A model generated the notes under the pieces. It saw only the letters and a list, made by a program, of their open reading frames with translations. It was not told the DNA's origin and did not search any database. Of a stretch of 64,000 nucleotides of DNA, positions 9,154 to 18,865 are shown one piece after another (within the stretch, counting starts at the first letter, position 1; every line of letters begins with the position of its first letter). The position numbers and the translations under genes were made by a program. Source of the stretch: Pontibacter korlensis (GTDB lineage: Bacteria; Bacteroidota; Bacteroidia; Cytophagales; Hymenobacteraceae); contig NZ_CP009621.1 of assembly GCF_000973725.1 (NCBI RefSeq), positions 3,961,001 through 4,025,000 on the forward strand. Direction: 5' to 3'.

Positions 9154-9218
9154 GAAAAGTGTCATTTCAGATAACTGCTTAAGTAACAGGTAAGCAGCTG
9201 TTCTAAATGACACTTTTT
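9154..9218. terminator. Bidirectional terminator after ung
   Basis: Outer arms AAAAGTGTCATTT and AAATGACACTTTT are perfectly complementary. A second inner stem (CTGCTTA / TAAGCAG) extends the hairpin to about 65 bases. T runs flank both ends, between two convergent genes. Confidence 0.85.
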
Positions 9219-9253
9219 AGTTTAATGCTTTACACATCGGCGTGATAGCAGCT

Positions 9254-10798
9254 TTATTTCATGTTTCTGAATTTTTGCTGCATTACCTGCTGCACCGGCA
9301 CGTTTTTAATCTTACTGTCGAGCCATGAAATTATATCCAGGTAAAGGAACGGACGTCTGTATAGCGGATTATCAGCAATCTTTAAGAGCGTTTCCTTTAA
9401 ATCTATGAAGGCGGACTTCAACTCCAGCGGGTTTATATCCGGCAGGTTGCGCAGGAACTTACATATAGCTACCTGCATTGGCTGTTGGTCATTCATTCTG
9501 CCTAAGAAACGATAAACCGATTTTACCTGGTAATCCAGTAGCTCATCTTTGCCAGCCTCATAATGGGCAATCAGGTTCAGAATGCGGGCAAAGCATTGTA
9601 TATCTTCTCTTAAGTTTACGTCCTTATAATGGATAATCTTCTCCAGGTAAATGATTGTGCCATTATAATCGCCGCTGCCAAAGTATAAGCAGGCAATCTT
9701 ATAAAAGAATATAAGCTGGCGGTGCGGATCTAACTGTTGCTTAAAAACATTGAGGTTGCGTTTAATCTCCGGCACAATCTTTAGACCTTCCGTAAACTGC
9801 CCTTCCATATAAAAGGCGTTGATGCGATTCGTATAGATGTACAGGAACAATAACATCTCGATGTTAGGGTTGCTTCTACGGTCGGCGTCAGCTGCAAAAT
9901 CCTCCAGTTTCTTGAGTGCCTCTTTAAATTTACTATAATAGAGCATGTTGTACAGCGCTAGTAGCAGGTTGTGGAGGCCTTTGATGTAGTCAGTGGTTTG
10001 TTGCTGCTTCATAGGAGGCTCCTCCTCAAACAGATCTACCCACTTTTGTGCATAGCGATAGCAGGACTTAAAGTCTTGCAATATATAGTTGTACCACACA
10101 TGAGACTGGTAAAAAGAGAGCTTCTCAGAGAAGCAGGCTTTCTTGGGATCAAGTGTAGGCACATTGGCCTTGAAGAACTCGGTTAGTTTGTCTCGCTCTT
10201 CTTGTGTCCGGGCATGCCCCAGTTTTATATATAGACCATATAGGCGTAAAGCTAAACTGGAGTTATGGTGTATCCGAGATAAGTGGCCTAATAAGTCATT
10301 TGCTTCTTCGGTTAAAGCTTCTGCTCTGCCCTCTAAGCTGCGTGTAATATACTGCTGCTCTATCTGCTTCTCAAAGGTTAGTGCGGTTAAAGCTGTATGT
10401 TGGTACGAAGCCTGCTGAGCAGCTACTTTGACCTTCTCCAGCATTTTCAGGCTCTGCTGATACAAGCCCTTATTGTATAGAACACGCGCATGGTCTAACT
10501 GCTCGTGTAGCTGTATATCCAGGTTCTGGTTAGCATGGTACAGGCGCAGGCTAGCCAACATCTGTTTATAGAGGTTAGCCTTCTGGTTAGCTAGCTGTGC
10601 CTTCTTGATTCCGGGAACCTGCTTCAGCACCTGTTCCTCATCATAATGAGACATTCCGTCTAAAGCGTCAAAAAGCTGCAGGAATTTTATATCGCTACTA
10701 GAGCCTTGCCTTGTTGCAAATAGCCTGAAATGTCGCTTCTCTGAGCGAGCCAAAGTTTTTATTAATTGAAAAACAGCGTCCTGCGAAACGTTAGACAT
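9254..10798 (-). CDS. Helical repeat protein of unknown function
   Basis: This 514-residue soluble protein is predicted to be almost entirely helical. It starts with QLIKTLARSEKRHFRLFA and continues with repeated leucine/tyrosine-rich helix pairs resembling TPR-like solenoids, for example ARVLYNKGLYQQSLKMLEKV at about 108-127. It lacks a signal peptide and transmembrane helices. I do not recognise a characterised family; similar uncharacterised proteins occur in Cytophagales. It is divergent from leuA with about 165 bases between the starts, and ends facing ung. A scaffold or protein-interaction role would fit the fold but is inference. Confidence 0.8.
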   Translation of the reverse strand: MSNVSQDAVFQLIKTLARSEKRHFRLFATRQGSSSDIKFLQLFDALDGMSHYDEEQVLKQVPGIKKAQLANQKANLYKQMLASLRLYHANQNLDIQLHEQLDHARVLYNKGLYQQSLKMLEKVKVAAQQASYQHTALTALTFEKQIEQQYITRSLEGRAEALTEEANDLLGHLSRIHHNSSLALRLYGLYIKLGHARTQEERDKLTEFFKANVPTLDPKKACFSEKLSFYQSHVWYNYILQDFKSCYRYAQKWVDLFEEEPPMKQQQTTDYIKGLHNLLLALYNMLYYSKFKEALKKLEDFAADADRRSNPNIEMLLFLYIYTNRINAFYMEGQFTEGLKIVPEIKRNLNVFKQQLDPHRQLIFFYKIACLYFGSGDYNGTIIYLEKIIHYKDVNLREDIQCFARILNLIAHYEAGKDELLDYQVKSVYRFLGRMNDQQPMQVAICKFLRNLPDINPLELKSAFIDLKETLLKIADNPLYRRPFLYLDIISWLDSKIKNVPVQQVMQQKFRNMK

Positions 10799-10964
10799 TG
10801 TATATAGTTTCTGTTTATGTTGTTGTATGTCAGTGTATTACAATTGGTGTTGTGCCTCTTAGAAATAGTAGCAACACTTGTAAATAGTTTTTGGTGCCGA
10901 TGTAAAACCCTGTATTTAGAGGCAAGTTCAGTTGTAAATGTAGTCCGAAAAGAATTAAAAAGAG

Positions 10965-12131
10965 ATGTCGGCACAGAAAATTCAGATATTCGATACCACC
11001 CTGCGCGATGGCGAGCAGGTGCCAGGTTGCAAACTAAATAAGGAAGAGAAGCTGGTAATTGCCCGACAACTGGAGGAGCTGGGTGTAGACGTGATTGAAG
11101 CTGGGTTTCCGGTTTCAAGCCCTGGTGATTTTGAGGCTGTGCGTGCTATTGCCCGCCAGACAAAACAAGCCACCATATGCGGCCTTTCACGTGCAGTTGA
11201 GGAAGATATAAGAGTGGCCGCTGATGCCTTAAAAGAGGCTAAATATGGACGGATACATACTGGTATCGGTACTTCTGAGTCGCATATCAAGTATAAACTA
11301 CGCTCTACACAAGAGCAAGTTCTGGAGCGTGCAGTACAAGCTGTAAAATTAGCTAAGTCCTTTGTCGAGGATGTAGAATTTTACGCCGAGGATGCCGGCA
11401 GAACTGAAAATGAATTCTTAGCCAGAGTATGCTCAGCGGCGGTAAAGGCAGGTGCCACAGTATTAAACATACCTGATACTACTGGTTACTGTCTGCCGCA
11501 AGAGTATGGCGCCAAGATAAAGTATCTCTACGAACATGTAGAGGGCATTGAAAACGTAATTCTTTCTACCCACTGTCATAATGACCTGGGTTTGGCAACG
11601 GCCAACTCCATAGCTGGAGCTATCAACGGTGCCCGCCAAATAGAGTGTACCATCAACGGAGTAGGGGAGCGAGCTGGCAACACAGCCCTGGAGGAAGTGG
11701 TGATGATCATGCGTCAGCATCCGTACCTCAACCTGTATACTTCCGTCAATAGCAAACTTCTCACCGAAACATCTACGCTGGTGTCACATATGATGCGCAT
11801 GCCAGTACAACCTAACAAAGCTATTGTCGGCGCTAATGCTTTCTCCCACTCCAGTGGTATTCACCAGGATGGCGTGATAAAAAACCGCAGCACCTACGAG
11901 ATTATTGACCCTAAAGAGGTAGGGGTAGATAGTTCATCAATTGTACTTACTGCCCGCTCAGGAAGAGCTGCTCTTGCCTACAGGCTACAGAAGCTAGGAT
12001 ACAACCTAGAAAAGGAGATGCTGGATATTGCCTACACTTCTTTTCTGGCTGTAGCTGATGTGAAGAAAGAGGTGCTTGATAATGATCTGCACCAGTTGGT
12101 AGAGGAGAATAAACTAACACTGGTAAGCTAA
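10965..12131 (+). CDS. leuA: 2-isopropylmalate synthase, short form
   Basis: LeuA condenses acetyl-CoA with 2-oxoisovalerate, the first committed step of leucine synthesis. The TIM-barrel signature [13 protein letters not shown] near residue 9, the metal-binding [14 protein letters not shown] block, and the [17 protein letters not shown] and [15 protein letters not shown] blocks are present. At 388 residues it stops after the catalytic barrel and a short linker-like subdomain. The C-terminal leucine-binding regulatory domain of the about 520-residue enterobacterial enzyme is absent. It is the first gene of a tight leuACDB operon; leuC starts one base after its stop. Confidence 0.9.
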   Translation: MSAQKIQIFDTTLRDGEQVPGCKLNKEEKLVIARQLEELGVDVIEAGFPVSSPGDFEAVRAIARQTKQATICGLSRAVEEDIRVAADALKEAKYGRIHTGIGTSESHIKYKLRSTQEQVLERAVQAVKLAKSFVEDVEFYAEDAGRTENEFLARVCSAAVKAGATVLNIPDTTGYCLPQEYGAKIKYLYEHVEGIENVILSTHCHNDLGLATANSIAGAINGARQIECTINGVGERAGNTALEEVVMIMRQHPYLNLYTSVNSKLLTETSTLVSHMMRMPVQPNKAIVGANAFSHSSGIHQDGVIKNRSTYEIIDPKEVGVDSSSIVLTARSGRAALAYRLQKLGYNLEKEMLDIAYTSFLAVADVKKEVLDNDLHQLVEENKLTLVS

Positions 12132-12132
12132 T

Positions 12133-13527
12133 ATGGCAAAGACGCTTTTTGATAAGATCTGGGATAATCATGTGGTGCGATCTCTGCCAGGAGGTCAGGA
12201 TGTGTTTTACATTGACCGTCACCTGATACATGAAGTAACAAGCCCGCAGGCATTTGATGAACTGGGGAGGAGAGAACTACCACTTTTCCGTAAAAACCAG
12301 ATTGTTGCTACTGCTGACCATAACGTTCCTACGCGTAATCAACACCTGCCAATCGAGGAGCCTCTTTCACGCTCTCAGGTAGATAAGCTGACAGAAAACT
12401 GCTCTAAATATGGTGTAGAGTTGTTTGGCCTTGGACATGAGCATCAGGGTATTGTGCACGTAATCGGACCTGAGCTAGGTATAACACAGCCAGGTATGAC
12501 TATGGTGTGCGGTGATAGCCATACTTCTACCCACGGAGCTTTTGGCACCATAGCCTTTGGTATTGGTACCAGCCAGGTAGCGCAGGTAATGGCTTCTCAG
12601 TGCTTGCTGCTGAGCCGCCCAAAAAGAATGCGCATAAATGTTACTGGCTCGCTGAGAAAAGGTGTCTCTGCCAAAGACATGATCCTTTATATCATTGCAC
12701 AACTAGGCACAGGGGGTGCTACTGGCTACTTTGTAGAGTATGCAGGGCAGGCTGTAAGTGAGCTAAGTATGGAGGGGCGCATGACAGTCTGCAACATGAG
12801 CATAGAGATGGGTGCGCGTGGTGGTTTGGTAGCACCAGACCAAACAACGCTAAATTATTTAAAAGGCAGAAAGTATGCACCGAAGGGTGAACAGTGGGAG
12901 AAAGCTGTAGCATACTGGAGCACACTATACTCCGACAAAAATGCCACGTTCGACGTGGAGTATACTTTCAAGGCTGAAGACATGACCCCGATGATCACTT
13001 ACGGCACCAATCCAGCTATGGGCATGGCGGTGCAAGAAGCGATACCTGTTTCTACAGCTGAAGTTGATGAGCAGGGGATGCTGAAATCCTTGACTTATAT
13101 GGGCTTTGCGCCTGGCGAGACTCTCTTAGGCCGTGAGATTACACACGTGTTTATTGGTAGCTGCACAAATTCCCGCATTGAGGATTTACGTGTAGTGGCA
13201 GAGTATGTAAAAGGCAAGCGCAAGGCAAATCATGTGGAGGCAATTATAGTCCCTGGTTCCAAGCTAGTGGAGCAGCAGGCAAAAGCTGAAGGGCTTGATA
13301 CCATACTGGCCGAAGCCGGTTTTGAGCTACGCGAACCAGGCTGTAGTGCCTGCCTTGCCATGAATGAAGATAAAATTCCCGCTGGCGCTTACTGCGTGTC
13401 TACTTCAAACAGAAATTTTGAGGGGCGTCAAGGACCAGGGGCGAGAACCTTACTTGCCAGCCCACTAGTTGCGGCTATCACGGCAGTGGAAGGCAAAATT
13501 GTAAACATCATGGATTACGTGAACTGA
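12133..13527 (+). CDS. leuC: 3-isopropylmalate dehydratase large subunit
   Basis: LeuC, with LeuD, isomerises 2-isopropylmalate to 3-isopropylmalate using a [4Fe-4S] cluster. The 464-residue protein carries cluster cysteines at about 344 (GSCTNSR) and 404/407 ([11 protein letters not shown]). It also has the aconitase-superfamily blocks [26 protein letters not shown] and [20 protein letters not shown]. Its stop codon overlaps the leuD start in TGATG, indicating translational coupling of the two subunits. Confidence 0.98.
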   Translation: MAKTLFDKIWDNHVVRSLPGGQDVFYIDRHLIHEVTSPQAFDELGRRELPLFRKNQIVATADHNVPTRNQHLPIEEPLSRSQVDKLTENCSKYGVELFGLGHEHQGIVHVIGPELGITQPGMTMVCGDSHTSTHGAFGTIAFGIGTSQVAQVMASQCLLLSRPKRMRINVTGSLRKGVSAKDMILYIIAQLGTGGATGYFVEYAGQAVSELSMEGRMTVCNMSIEMGARGGLVAPDQTTLNYLKGRKYAPKGEQWEKAVAYWSTLYSDKNATFDVEYTFKAEDMTPMITYGTNPAMGMAVQEAIPVSTAEVDEQGMLKSLTYMGFAPGETLLGREITHVFIGSCTNSRIEDLRVVAEYVKGKRKANHVEAIIVPGSKLVEQQAKAEGLDTILAEAGFELREPGCSACLAMNEDKIPAGAYCVSTSNRNFEGRQGPGARTLLASPLVAAITAVEGKIVNIMDYVN

Positions 13528-14123
13528 TGGAGAAGTTTAAAGTATTACGCTCGCGAGCAGTTCCTCTGCCCGTTGAGAATATAGATACAGATCAAATCAT
13601 ACCAGCCCGTTTCCTGAAGGCAACTACACGCGAAGGATTTGGGGAAAATTTATTCCGGGATTGGCGCTACCACAATGATGGAAGCCCTAAAGCAGACTTT
13701 CCATTAAACAATAGCCGCTTCAGTGGTCAGGTTTTGGTAGCCGGAAAGAACTTTGGTTGTGGCTCCAGCCGTGAGCACGCAGCCTGGGCTATATATGATG
13801 CTGGTTTTCGTGCTGTTATCAGCAGTTACTTTGCGGATATCTTCAAGGGAAATGCTCTGAACAATGGCTTGTTACCGCTGCAGGTTCCTGAAAACGTGTT
13901 GCAACAGTTGCTGAAGCAGATTCAAGAGATTCCAGAGACAGAGTTCATCATAAACCTTGAGCAACAAGAGCTACAGGTACCTGTCATGGAGCTGGTAGTG
14001 CCTTTCGAAATTGATGCCTATAAGAAAGAGTGTCTTTTGAATGGCTACGATGATATTGATTTTCTGGTAAGCCAGAAGAGTGAAATTGAAAACTATGAAG
14101 CAAACAGACCATGGGTGTATTAG
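13527..14123 (+). CDS. leuD: 3-isopropylmalate dehydratase small subunit
   Basis: LeuD is the swivelling small subunit that completes the isomerase active site. The 198-residue protein has the blocks ENIDTDQIIPARFLK, FGCGSSREHAAWA (substrate-binding) and SYFADIFKGNALNNGLLP. It overlaps leuC by one base and leuB by 13 bases, the tightest packing in the operon. Confidence 0.98.
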   Translation: MEKFKVLRSRAVPLPVENIDTDQIIPARFLKATTREGFGENLFRDWRYHNDGSPKADFPLNNSRFSGQVLVAGKNFGCGSSREHAAWAIYDAGFRAVISSYFADIFKGNALNNGLLPLQVPENVLQQLLKQIQEIPETEFIINLEQQELQVPVMELVVPFEIDAYKKECLLNGYDDIDFLVSQKSEIENYEANRPWVY

Positions 14124-15229
14124 ATAAGAAAATAGTGGTTCTTCCGGGAGACGGTATTGGACCGGAAGTGTGCCAGGAGGCTGTAAAAGTACTACAGGCT
14201 GTTGCAGAAAAATTTAATCACACGTTTACTTTCCGCTATGAGCTAATGGGAGCTTGTGCTATTGATGCAACAGGTACTCCTTTACCAGCAGAAACTCTTG
14301 AAGCCTGTGAATGGGCAGATGCCGTTTTGCTTGGAGCTATAGGGGATCCAAAGTATGATAAAGATCCTAGTGCAAAGGTAAGACCAGAGCAAGGACTTCT
14401 TGGGCTGCGCAAAGCACTAGGGCTTTATGCCAACTTGCGCCCAGTTGTTGCATATGAGCAACTTCTTGAGTACTCTCCGCTTAAGCCTGAGCGCATTGCT
14501 GGTACAGACATTCTGATTTACCGTGAACTTACTGGCGGAACATATTTTGGAGAAAAAGGCCGCGACGAAAATAGTGCATATGACACCTGTACATATACCA
14601 GAGAAGAGGTAGAACGCATTGCCCATCAAGCTTTTAAAGCTGCTGCTTCACGTCATGGTATCCTAACCCTGGTAGATAAGGCAAATGTGCTGGAGACATC
14701 AAGATTATGGAGAGAGGTGGTGCAGGAGGTCTCTCAATTGTATAAAGATGTACAGGTCGATTACTTATTTGTGGACAATGCTGCCATGCAGCTTATCCTG
14801 AATCCCAGACAGTTTGATGTGATACTGACAGAAAACATGTTTGGTGACATACTATCTGATGAAGCCTCAGTTATTGGTGGTTCTATCGGGTTGTTACCTT
14901 CAGCATCTATTGGTGATGGCGTAGGAGTGTTTGAGCCGATACATGGTTCTTTCCCTCAAGGTAAGGGCAAAGGTATTGCCAACCCTATAGCTGCCATACT
15001 TTCTGCTGCCATGCTTCTAGACTACCTGGAGCTTCCAACCGAGGCTGCTTGTGTAAGAGAAGGTGTGCAGAAGGCAATCAACAGCAATATCCTGACACAG
15101 GAACTTAACAAGGAGTCGCCTTATACAACAGAGCAGATAGGTAATTTCATAGCCTATACGGTGTTAGAAGGCGATGAAGTGGAGCCTCATAAAAGCAACA
15201 TAGAGATTGGTCTGAGTACCATCATCTAA
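14111..15229 (+). CDS. leuB: 3-isopropylmalate dehydrogenase
   Basis: LeuB oxidises and decarboxylates 3-isopropylmalate with NAD+ to 4-methyl-2-oxopentanoate, the precursor of leucine. The 372-residue protein shows the N-terminal [11 protein letters not shown] block, the substrate-binding [14 protein letters not shown] segment, and the signature [29 protein letters not shown] region. [20 protein letters not shown] follows. The ATG at 14111 lies inside the end of leuD and gives the canonical N-terminus. It is the last gene of the operon; the branched-chain aminotransferase is not nearby. Confidence 0.98.
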   Translation: MGVLDKKIVVLPGDGIGPEVCQEAVKVLQAVAEKFNHTFTFRYELMGACAIDATGTPLPAETLEACEWADAVLLGAIGDPKYDKDPSAKVRPEQGLLGLRKALGLYANLRPVVAYEQLLEYSPLKPERIAGTDILIYRELTGGTYFGEKGRDENSAYDTCTYTREEVERIAHQAFKAAASRHGILTLVDKANVLETSRLWREVVQEVSQLYKDVQVDYLFVDNAAMQLILNPRQFDVILTENMFGDILSDEASVIGGSIGLLPSASIGDGVGVFEPIHGSFPQGKGKGIANPIAAILSAAMLLDYLELPTEAACVREGVQKAINSNILTQELNKESPYTTEQIGNFIAYTVLEGDEVEPHKSNIEIGLSTII

Positions 15230-15337
15230 AATGATAAAGAAAATAGTTTTGATTAGTTTTTAATTCCAGATTGATTAAGCTGCTTTCTTCTGGATTGCAG
15301 TTTTTTAAAGCATGTGCTTCTCAGGTTTGAGCGCACT

Positions 15338-15376
15338 AAAAAGCCGCTGATTTGGGTTTCAGCGGCTTTCTTTTTT
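15338..15376. terminator. Bidirectional terminator after leuB
   Basis: AAAGCCGCTGA / TCAGCGGCTTT with a short loop is flanked by A and T runs. It lies between convergent leuB and the leftward 15377 gene, whose stop codon abuts it. Confidence 0.9.
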
Positions 15377-16147
15377 CTATTGCCAGCGGGTGTTGCTGAA
15401 ATTGTCTGGATCAAACCAACCGTCGTTGGTGCTTTTCGGAAAGCTCATGTTGTAGTATACTTCACGTAGGGTTGTTTCCCCATTCGTTTTGAAAACTATT
15501 TCAGTTGCAACCCATTTCTTTTCTATCAATTGGTAGTTGTTCATTTCAACATCCCTGACAGTTCCTTTGTTATTCGTTAGCACCCTTAGTACATACAGTC
15601 GCTCTTTGTCTACCCAGAACTGATTGCTAGCATCATCTTTTGGGTCAGTGGTGCCAATTACATAAGCCTTGCGGCCCTGCCAGTTCGCTTCGTATACTTT
15701 GTTCATGTCAAACTTAAGCTGCTCCAGCTTTGCATGTGTTTCCTCTGGCTTATAGAAGTATACATCGAAAGACAACAGCAAGAGTGGGTGAATCTGGGGC
15801 ATTTTTCCTGCCAATTTGTGCTCTTTAAAGCGGTAAACAGAATCTTGAGCAAACACTGCACCGTTACCAGTCTCAAAACCATCGAAACGAATATGTAGTC
15901 GTCCGGGCTGGCTATATATCTCCTGCCATACTTCCTGTTTAGTCACTTGTCCTTTCTCGTAGAAAATAGCACGTTGCTCAAACTGAAAGTTTGGGTACCA
16001 TTTGCCTTGCCAGCGCTTATACATTGCATTTACTACTTCTGCACCAGTTTTAAACTTAGGTCTGGCTGCCTCGGCAAAGCTATAGCAGGATAGAAAAGAG
16101 AGGCAAAGCAGTACTAAGCTACGCCGTCTAAAAAAATGTTTTTTCAT
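15377..16147 (-). CDS. Exported LolA-like protein of unknown function
   Basis: The chosen ATG at 16147 gives a 256-residue protein beginning with a clear Sec signal peptide (MKKHFFRRRSLVLLCLSFLS then CYSFAEA, cleavage near residue 26). A longer upstream frame exists, but its extra residues are charged and would hide the signal. The mature part (FEQRAIFYEKGQVTKQEVWQ ... GRLHIRFDG ... FWVDKERLYVLRV ... EMNNYQLIEKKWVATEIVF) has the alternating strand pattern of the LolA/LolB outer-membrane lipoprotein-sorting superfamily. That placement is structural resemblance, not a firm family call. A periplasmic location is expected. It is divergent from the ArsC-like gene. Confidence 0.75.
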   Translation of the reverse strand: MKKHFFRRRSLVLLCLSFLSCYSFAEAARPKFKTGAEVVNAMYKRWQGKWYPNFQFEQRAIFYEKGQVTKQEVWQEIYSQPGRLHIRFDGFETGNGAVFAQDSVYRFKEHKLAGKMPQIHPLLLLSFDVYFYKPEETHAKLEQLKFDMNKVYEANWQGRKAYVIGTTDPKDDASNQFWVDKERLYVLRVLTNNKGTVRDVEMNNYQLIEKKWVATEIVFKTNGETTLREVYYNMSFPKSTNDGWFDPDNFSNTRWQ

Positions 16148-16269
16148 AGTGGTTGATTTGGTTAACTGGGGCTTCAAATTACTAAAATACTCTGATGCTG
16201 TATCCTTATTTGATTTATGGTAGGCACGCCTTTTTTTCCTACCTTCATGGTTTATCAAAACGGAGAGCT

Positions 16270-16611
16270 ATGCTTAAAATATACCATAACAATCGTTGCA
16301 GCAAGAGTCGCCAAACTCTTGCGCTGCTCAATGAAGCAGGGCAGGAGGTAGAAGTAATAGAGTATCTTAAAACCCCTCCAACCGCTGAGGAGCTGCGCGA
16401 TATACTAAAGAAGTTAAACATGAAACCGGTGCAGCTGCTTCGTAAAGGGGAAGCTGTTTACAAAGAGCAGTTTAACGGCAAGCAGCTAAGCGATGACGAG
16501 TGGATACAGGTGATGGTGGAGAATCCGGTTCTGATAGAGCGGCCTATCGTAGTGAAAGATAATAAAGCTGTACTTGGGCGTCCGCCTGAAAACGTGCAAG
16601 TGTTATTGTAA
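16270..16611 (+). CDS. ArsC family thioredoxin-fold protein (arsenate reductase-like)
   Basis: Translation from the ATG at 16270 (RBS-like GGAGAG upstream) gives 113 residues starting MLKIYHNNRCSKSRQTLALL. The cysteine at position 10 in the R-C-S-K-S-R loop matches the catalytic Cys of the ArsC/YffB/Spx superfamily. LRKGEAVYKE, ENPVLIERPIVV and LGRPPENV match the conserved C-terminal substrate region of glutaredoxin-coupled arsenate reductases. No arsenic-resistance genes surround it, so a general or unknown reductase role is possible. It ends at a very long hairpin facing murA. Confidence 0.88.
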   Translation: MLKIYHNNRCSKSRQTLALLNEAGQEVEVIEYLKTPPTAEELRDILKKLNMKPVQLLRKGEAVYKEQFNGKQLSDDEWIQVMVENPVLIERPIVVKDNKAVLGRPPENVQVLL

Positions 16612-16645
16612 CAGCTCTAATCAAGGCCGAATTTCTATTGAGGAG

Positions 16646-16697
16646 GCATTAAAAACAGAAAGAGCACCGTATCCGGTGCTCTTTCTGTTTTTAATGC
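16646..16697. terminator. Exceptionally long perfect hairpin terminator
   Basis: The arms 16646-16669 and 16674-16697 are exact complements (24 bp) around a 4-base loop, TATC. It lies between the ArsC-like gene and convergent murA, with A5/T5 tracts inside the stem, so it should terminate in both directions. Confidence 0.92.
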
Positions 16698-16711
16698 TGT
16701 TGCACTGCAAC

Positions 16712-18016
16712 TTAAATTCTTCTGATCTGCGCTCCAATTGCATTTAAACGACCATCGATATTTTGATAGCCACGGTCAATCTGCTCTACGTTATCGATGA
16801 TACTTGTTCCTTCTGCAGAGAGTGCTGCTATAAGAAGTGCTACACCTGCACGAATGTCAGGAGAGGCCATGCGTATGCCACGTAAAGGAATCTGCTTGTT
16901 CAGGCCAATGATCGTAGCACGGTGCGGGTCGCAAAGTATGATCTGGGCACCCATATCTATAAGTTTGTCTACAAAGAAAAGACGGCTCTCAAACATCTTC
17001 TGGTGAATCAGCACTGTACCTTTTGCCTGCGTGGCTGTTACCAACGCTACACTCAATAGATCAGGGGTTAGTCCTGGCCAGGTATGGTCAGAGATGTTCA
17101 GGATGCTACCATCAATATAGGTATCTACCACATAATTATCCTGCTCCGGAATAAAGATGTCATCTCCACGGAACTCCATCTTAATACCCAAGCGCTGGAA
17201 AGTGTCTGGTATTAGGCCAAGTTCCGGAATCTGGCAATCTTTTATAGTGATTTCAGAACCTGTCATAGCAGCCATTCCGATAAAAGAGCCGATCTCGATC
17301 ATATCAGGGAGCATGCGGTGTTCTGTGCCACCTAATTTCTCCACGCCCTCTATCACTAGTAGGTTAGAGCCTATACCACTTACCTTGGCTCCCATACGGT
17401 TAAGCATGCGGCTCAACTGCTGTATGTAAGGCTCGCAGGCTGCATTGTATATAGTGGTAGTACCCTCTGCCAGAGCAGCGGCCATCAGGATGTTGGCTGT
17501 TCCTGTTACAGAAGCCTCGTCTAACAGCATGTAAGTACCGTGTAGCTTTTCTGCAGTGGCGCTATAAAAAGCATCAGGAGTGTCGTAATTAAATTTTGCT
17601 CCTAACTTTTCTAAGCCAATAAAGTGCGTGTCCAGGCGGCGGCGACCTATCTTGTCTCCACCTGGTTTCGGCATTTTAGCTTTTCCAAAACGAGCCAACA
17701 GAGGTCCAACTATCATTACGGAGCCTCGGATAGCACGTCCCTGCTCTACAAACTGATCTGAGTTAAGGTACTCAAGGTTTATATCGTCTGCCTGGAAAGT
17801 ATAGGTGTCAGGAGCGTTGCGCTCTACTTTCACTCCCATATCTTGCAGGAGTTCGATAAGCTTATTTACGTCCCTGATGTCAGGTACATTGGAGATTACA
17901 ACTGGTTCAGAGGTTAGCAGCACAGCGCACAGTATCTGTAGTGCCTCGTTTTTGGCACCCTGCGGGTATATATCGCCTTTTAGTTTATTACCACCAATTA
18001 CTTCAAAAGAAGCCAT
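16712..18016 (-). CDS. murA: UDP-N-acetylglucosamine 1-carboxyvinyltransferase
   Basis: MurA transfers enolpyruvate from PEP to UDP-GlcNAc, the first committed step of peptidoglycan synthesis. The 434-residue protein has the paired six-fold inside-out barrel sequence blocks QGAKNEALQILCAVLLT and DHTWPGLTPDLLSVALV, and RMASPDIRAGVALLIAAL. The catalytic loop reads KPGGDKIGRRRLDTHF. The cysteine that fosfomycin alkylates (Cys115 of E. coli, in PGGCTIGARP) is replaced by Asp121 (codon at 17654-17656). In other species this substitution keeps activity and gives fosfomycin resistance. murA follows the DUF4290 gene by 3 bases, so they are cotranscribed. Confidence 0.97.
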   Translation of the reverse strand: MASFEVIGGNKLKGDIYPQGAKNEALQILCAVLLTSEPVVISNVPDIRDVNKLIELLQDMGVKVERNAPDTYTFQADDINLEYLNSDQFVEQGRAIRGSVMIVGPLLARFGKAKMPKPGGDKIGRRRLDTHFIGLEKLGAKFNYDTPDAFYSATAEKLHGTYMLLDEASVTGTANILMAAALAEGTTTIYNAACEPYIQQLSRMLNRMGAKVSGIGSNLLVIEGVEKLGGTEHRMLPDMIEIGSFIGMAAMTGSEITIKDCQIPELGLIPDTFQRLGIKMEFRGDDIFIPEQDNYVVDTYIDGSILNISDHTWPGLTPDLLSVALVTATQAKGTVLIHQKMFESRLFFVDKLIDMGAQIILCDPHRATIIGLNKQIPLRGIRMASPDIRAGVALLIAALSAEGTSIIDNVEQIDRGYQNIDGRLNAIGAQIRRI

Positions 18017-18019
18017 GTA

Positions 18020-18670
18020 TTATTTATTTCTTTGATTAGAGGAACGGTTGCTTTTCTTGTTTCGATTGTTCTGGTTGGTAGAACGCTGCTGGTAACTATT
18101 ATCCTGTTGCTTAGGATTTGATTCAAACAAGTTATTGCTTTCAATGTACTGCAGGTCCATATCCAGCTGTCCATTTGAGATCTGGCGAATATCGTCCAGA
18201 ATTACATCATCTGTGATGTTTTCCTTATTGTAAGACTTGTAAAGCGTTTTCATCAGCTTACCAATGGAGATGATAGCAGCATCACGCTCTTTAGGGTCTT
18301 CCAGTTCAGTGGCCTTCTGCACGAGCAGTTCTACATTCTGGCCGTAGTGCTTATACTTAGGCGTATCCAGCGGGTACTCCATTTTCTGAGGCTTGTCGTT
18401 CAGGTACTCCATGGCGCTCAGTGGGTAGGGCGCATCCACATCCAGGGAAGAGCCTGACATCACGAACAGGTGGTTCCAGAGTTTCTGCTGGTAATCCTGT
18501 GTGTCACGCAGCTGAGGGTTCAGCTTGGCCATCAGGTTAATGAGCAGTTGCGACAGGCGTGTGCGCTCTTTACGGTCCTCAACTTTAGATATATAGTTTA
18601 CAAGGTCCTGTACATTGCGGCCGTACTCTCGCAGCAAAAGCTCTTGTTTAAAAGTGGTACTCGCTTCCAT
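18020..18670 (-). CDS. DUF4290 family protein
   Basis: This 216-residue protein matches the Bacteroidota DUF4290 family (ELLLREYGRNVQDLVNYI ... LWNHLFVMSGSSLDVDAPYP ... KYKHYGQNVELLVQKA). The C-terminal 35 residues are a low-complexity Asn/Gln/Ser/Arg tail. Function is unknown. It is the first gene of a two-gene unit with murA, an association that suggests a role in the envelope or growth but does not prove it. On the minus strand, TATTTTTG (18690-18697) fits a -7 element just upstream. Confidence 0.9.
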   Translation of the reverse strand: MEASTTFKQELLLREYGRNVQDLVNYISKVEDRKERTRLSQLLINLMAKLNPQLRDTQDYQQKLWNHLFVMSGSSLDVDAPYPLSAMEYLNDKPQKMEYPLDTPKYKHYGQNVELLVQKATELEDPKERDAAIISIGKLMKTLYKSYNKENITDDVILDDIRQISNGQLDMDLQYIESNNLFESNPKQQDNSYQQRSTNQNNRNKKSNRSSNQRNK

Positions 18671-18780
18671 TATGTCAGATTAAGAAATTCAAAAATAGGA
18701 ATTATGAATTATATATTACGCCATACTCACTAATTTGCATGAGTAAGTTTTCTTTGAGCCTTTTTCGCTCAAGAACGAAA

Positions 18781-18818
18781 GTAGTAAGTATACTCCCGGT
18801 ATGGTAGCTACTTACTAC
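18781..18818. repeat. Inverted repeat between the uvrD-like gene and DUF4290
   Basis: GTAGTAAGTA (18781-18790) is exactly complementary to TACTTACTAC (18809-18818) with an 18-base loop. A second small hairpin (TTGAGC/GCTCAA) lies about 20 bases to the left. No T run follows on either strand. It may be a weak terminator for the leftward helicase gene or a regulatory dyad. Confidence 0.55.
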
Positions 18819-18865
18819 AGCTGTAGAGATCTTATAACGCCAAGTTGTATCTAAATTAGCTAGTC

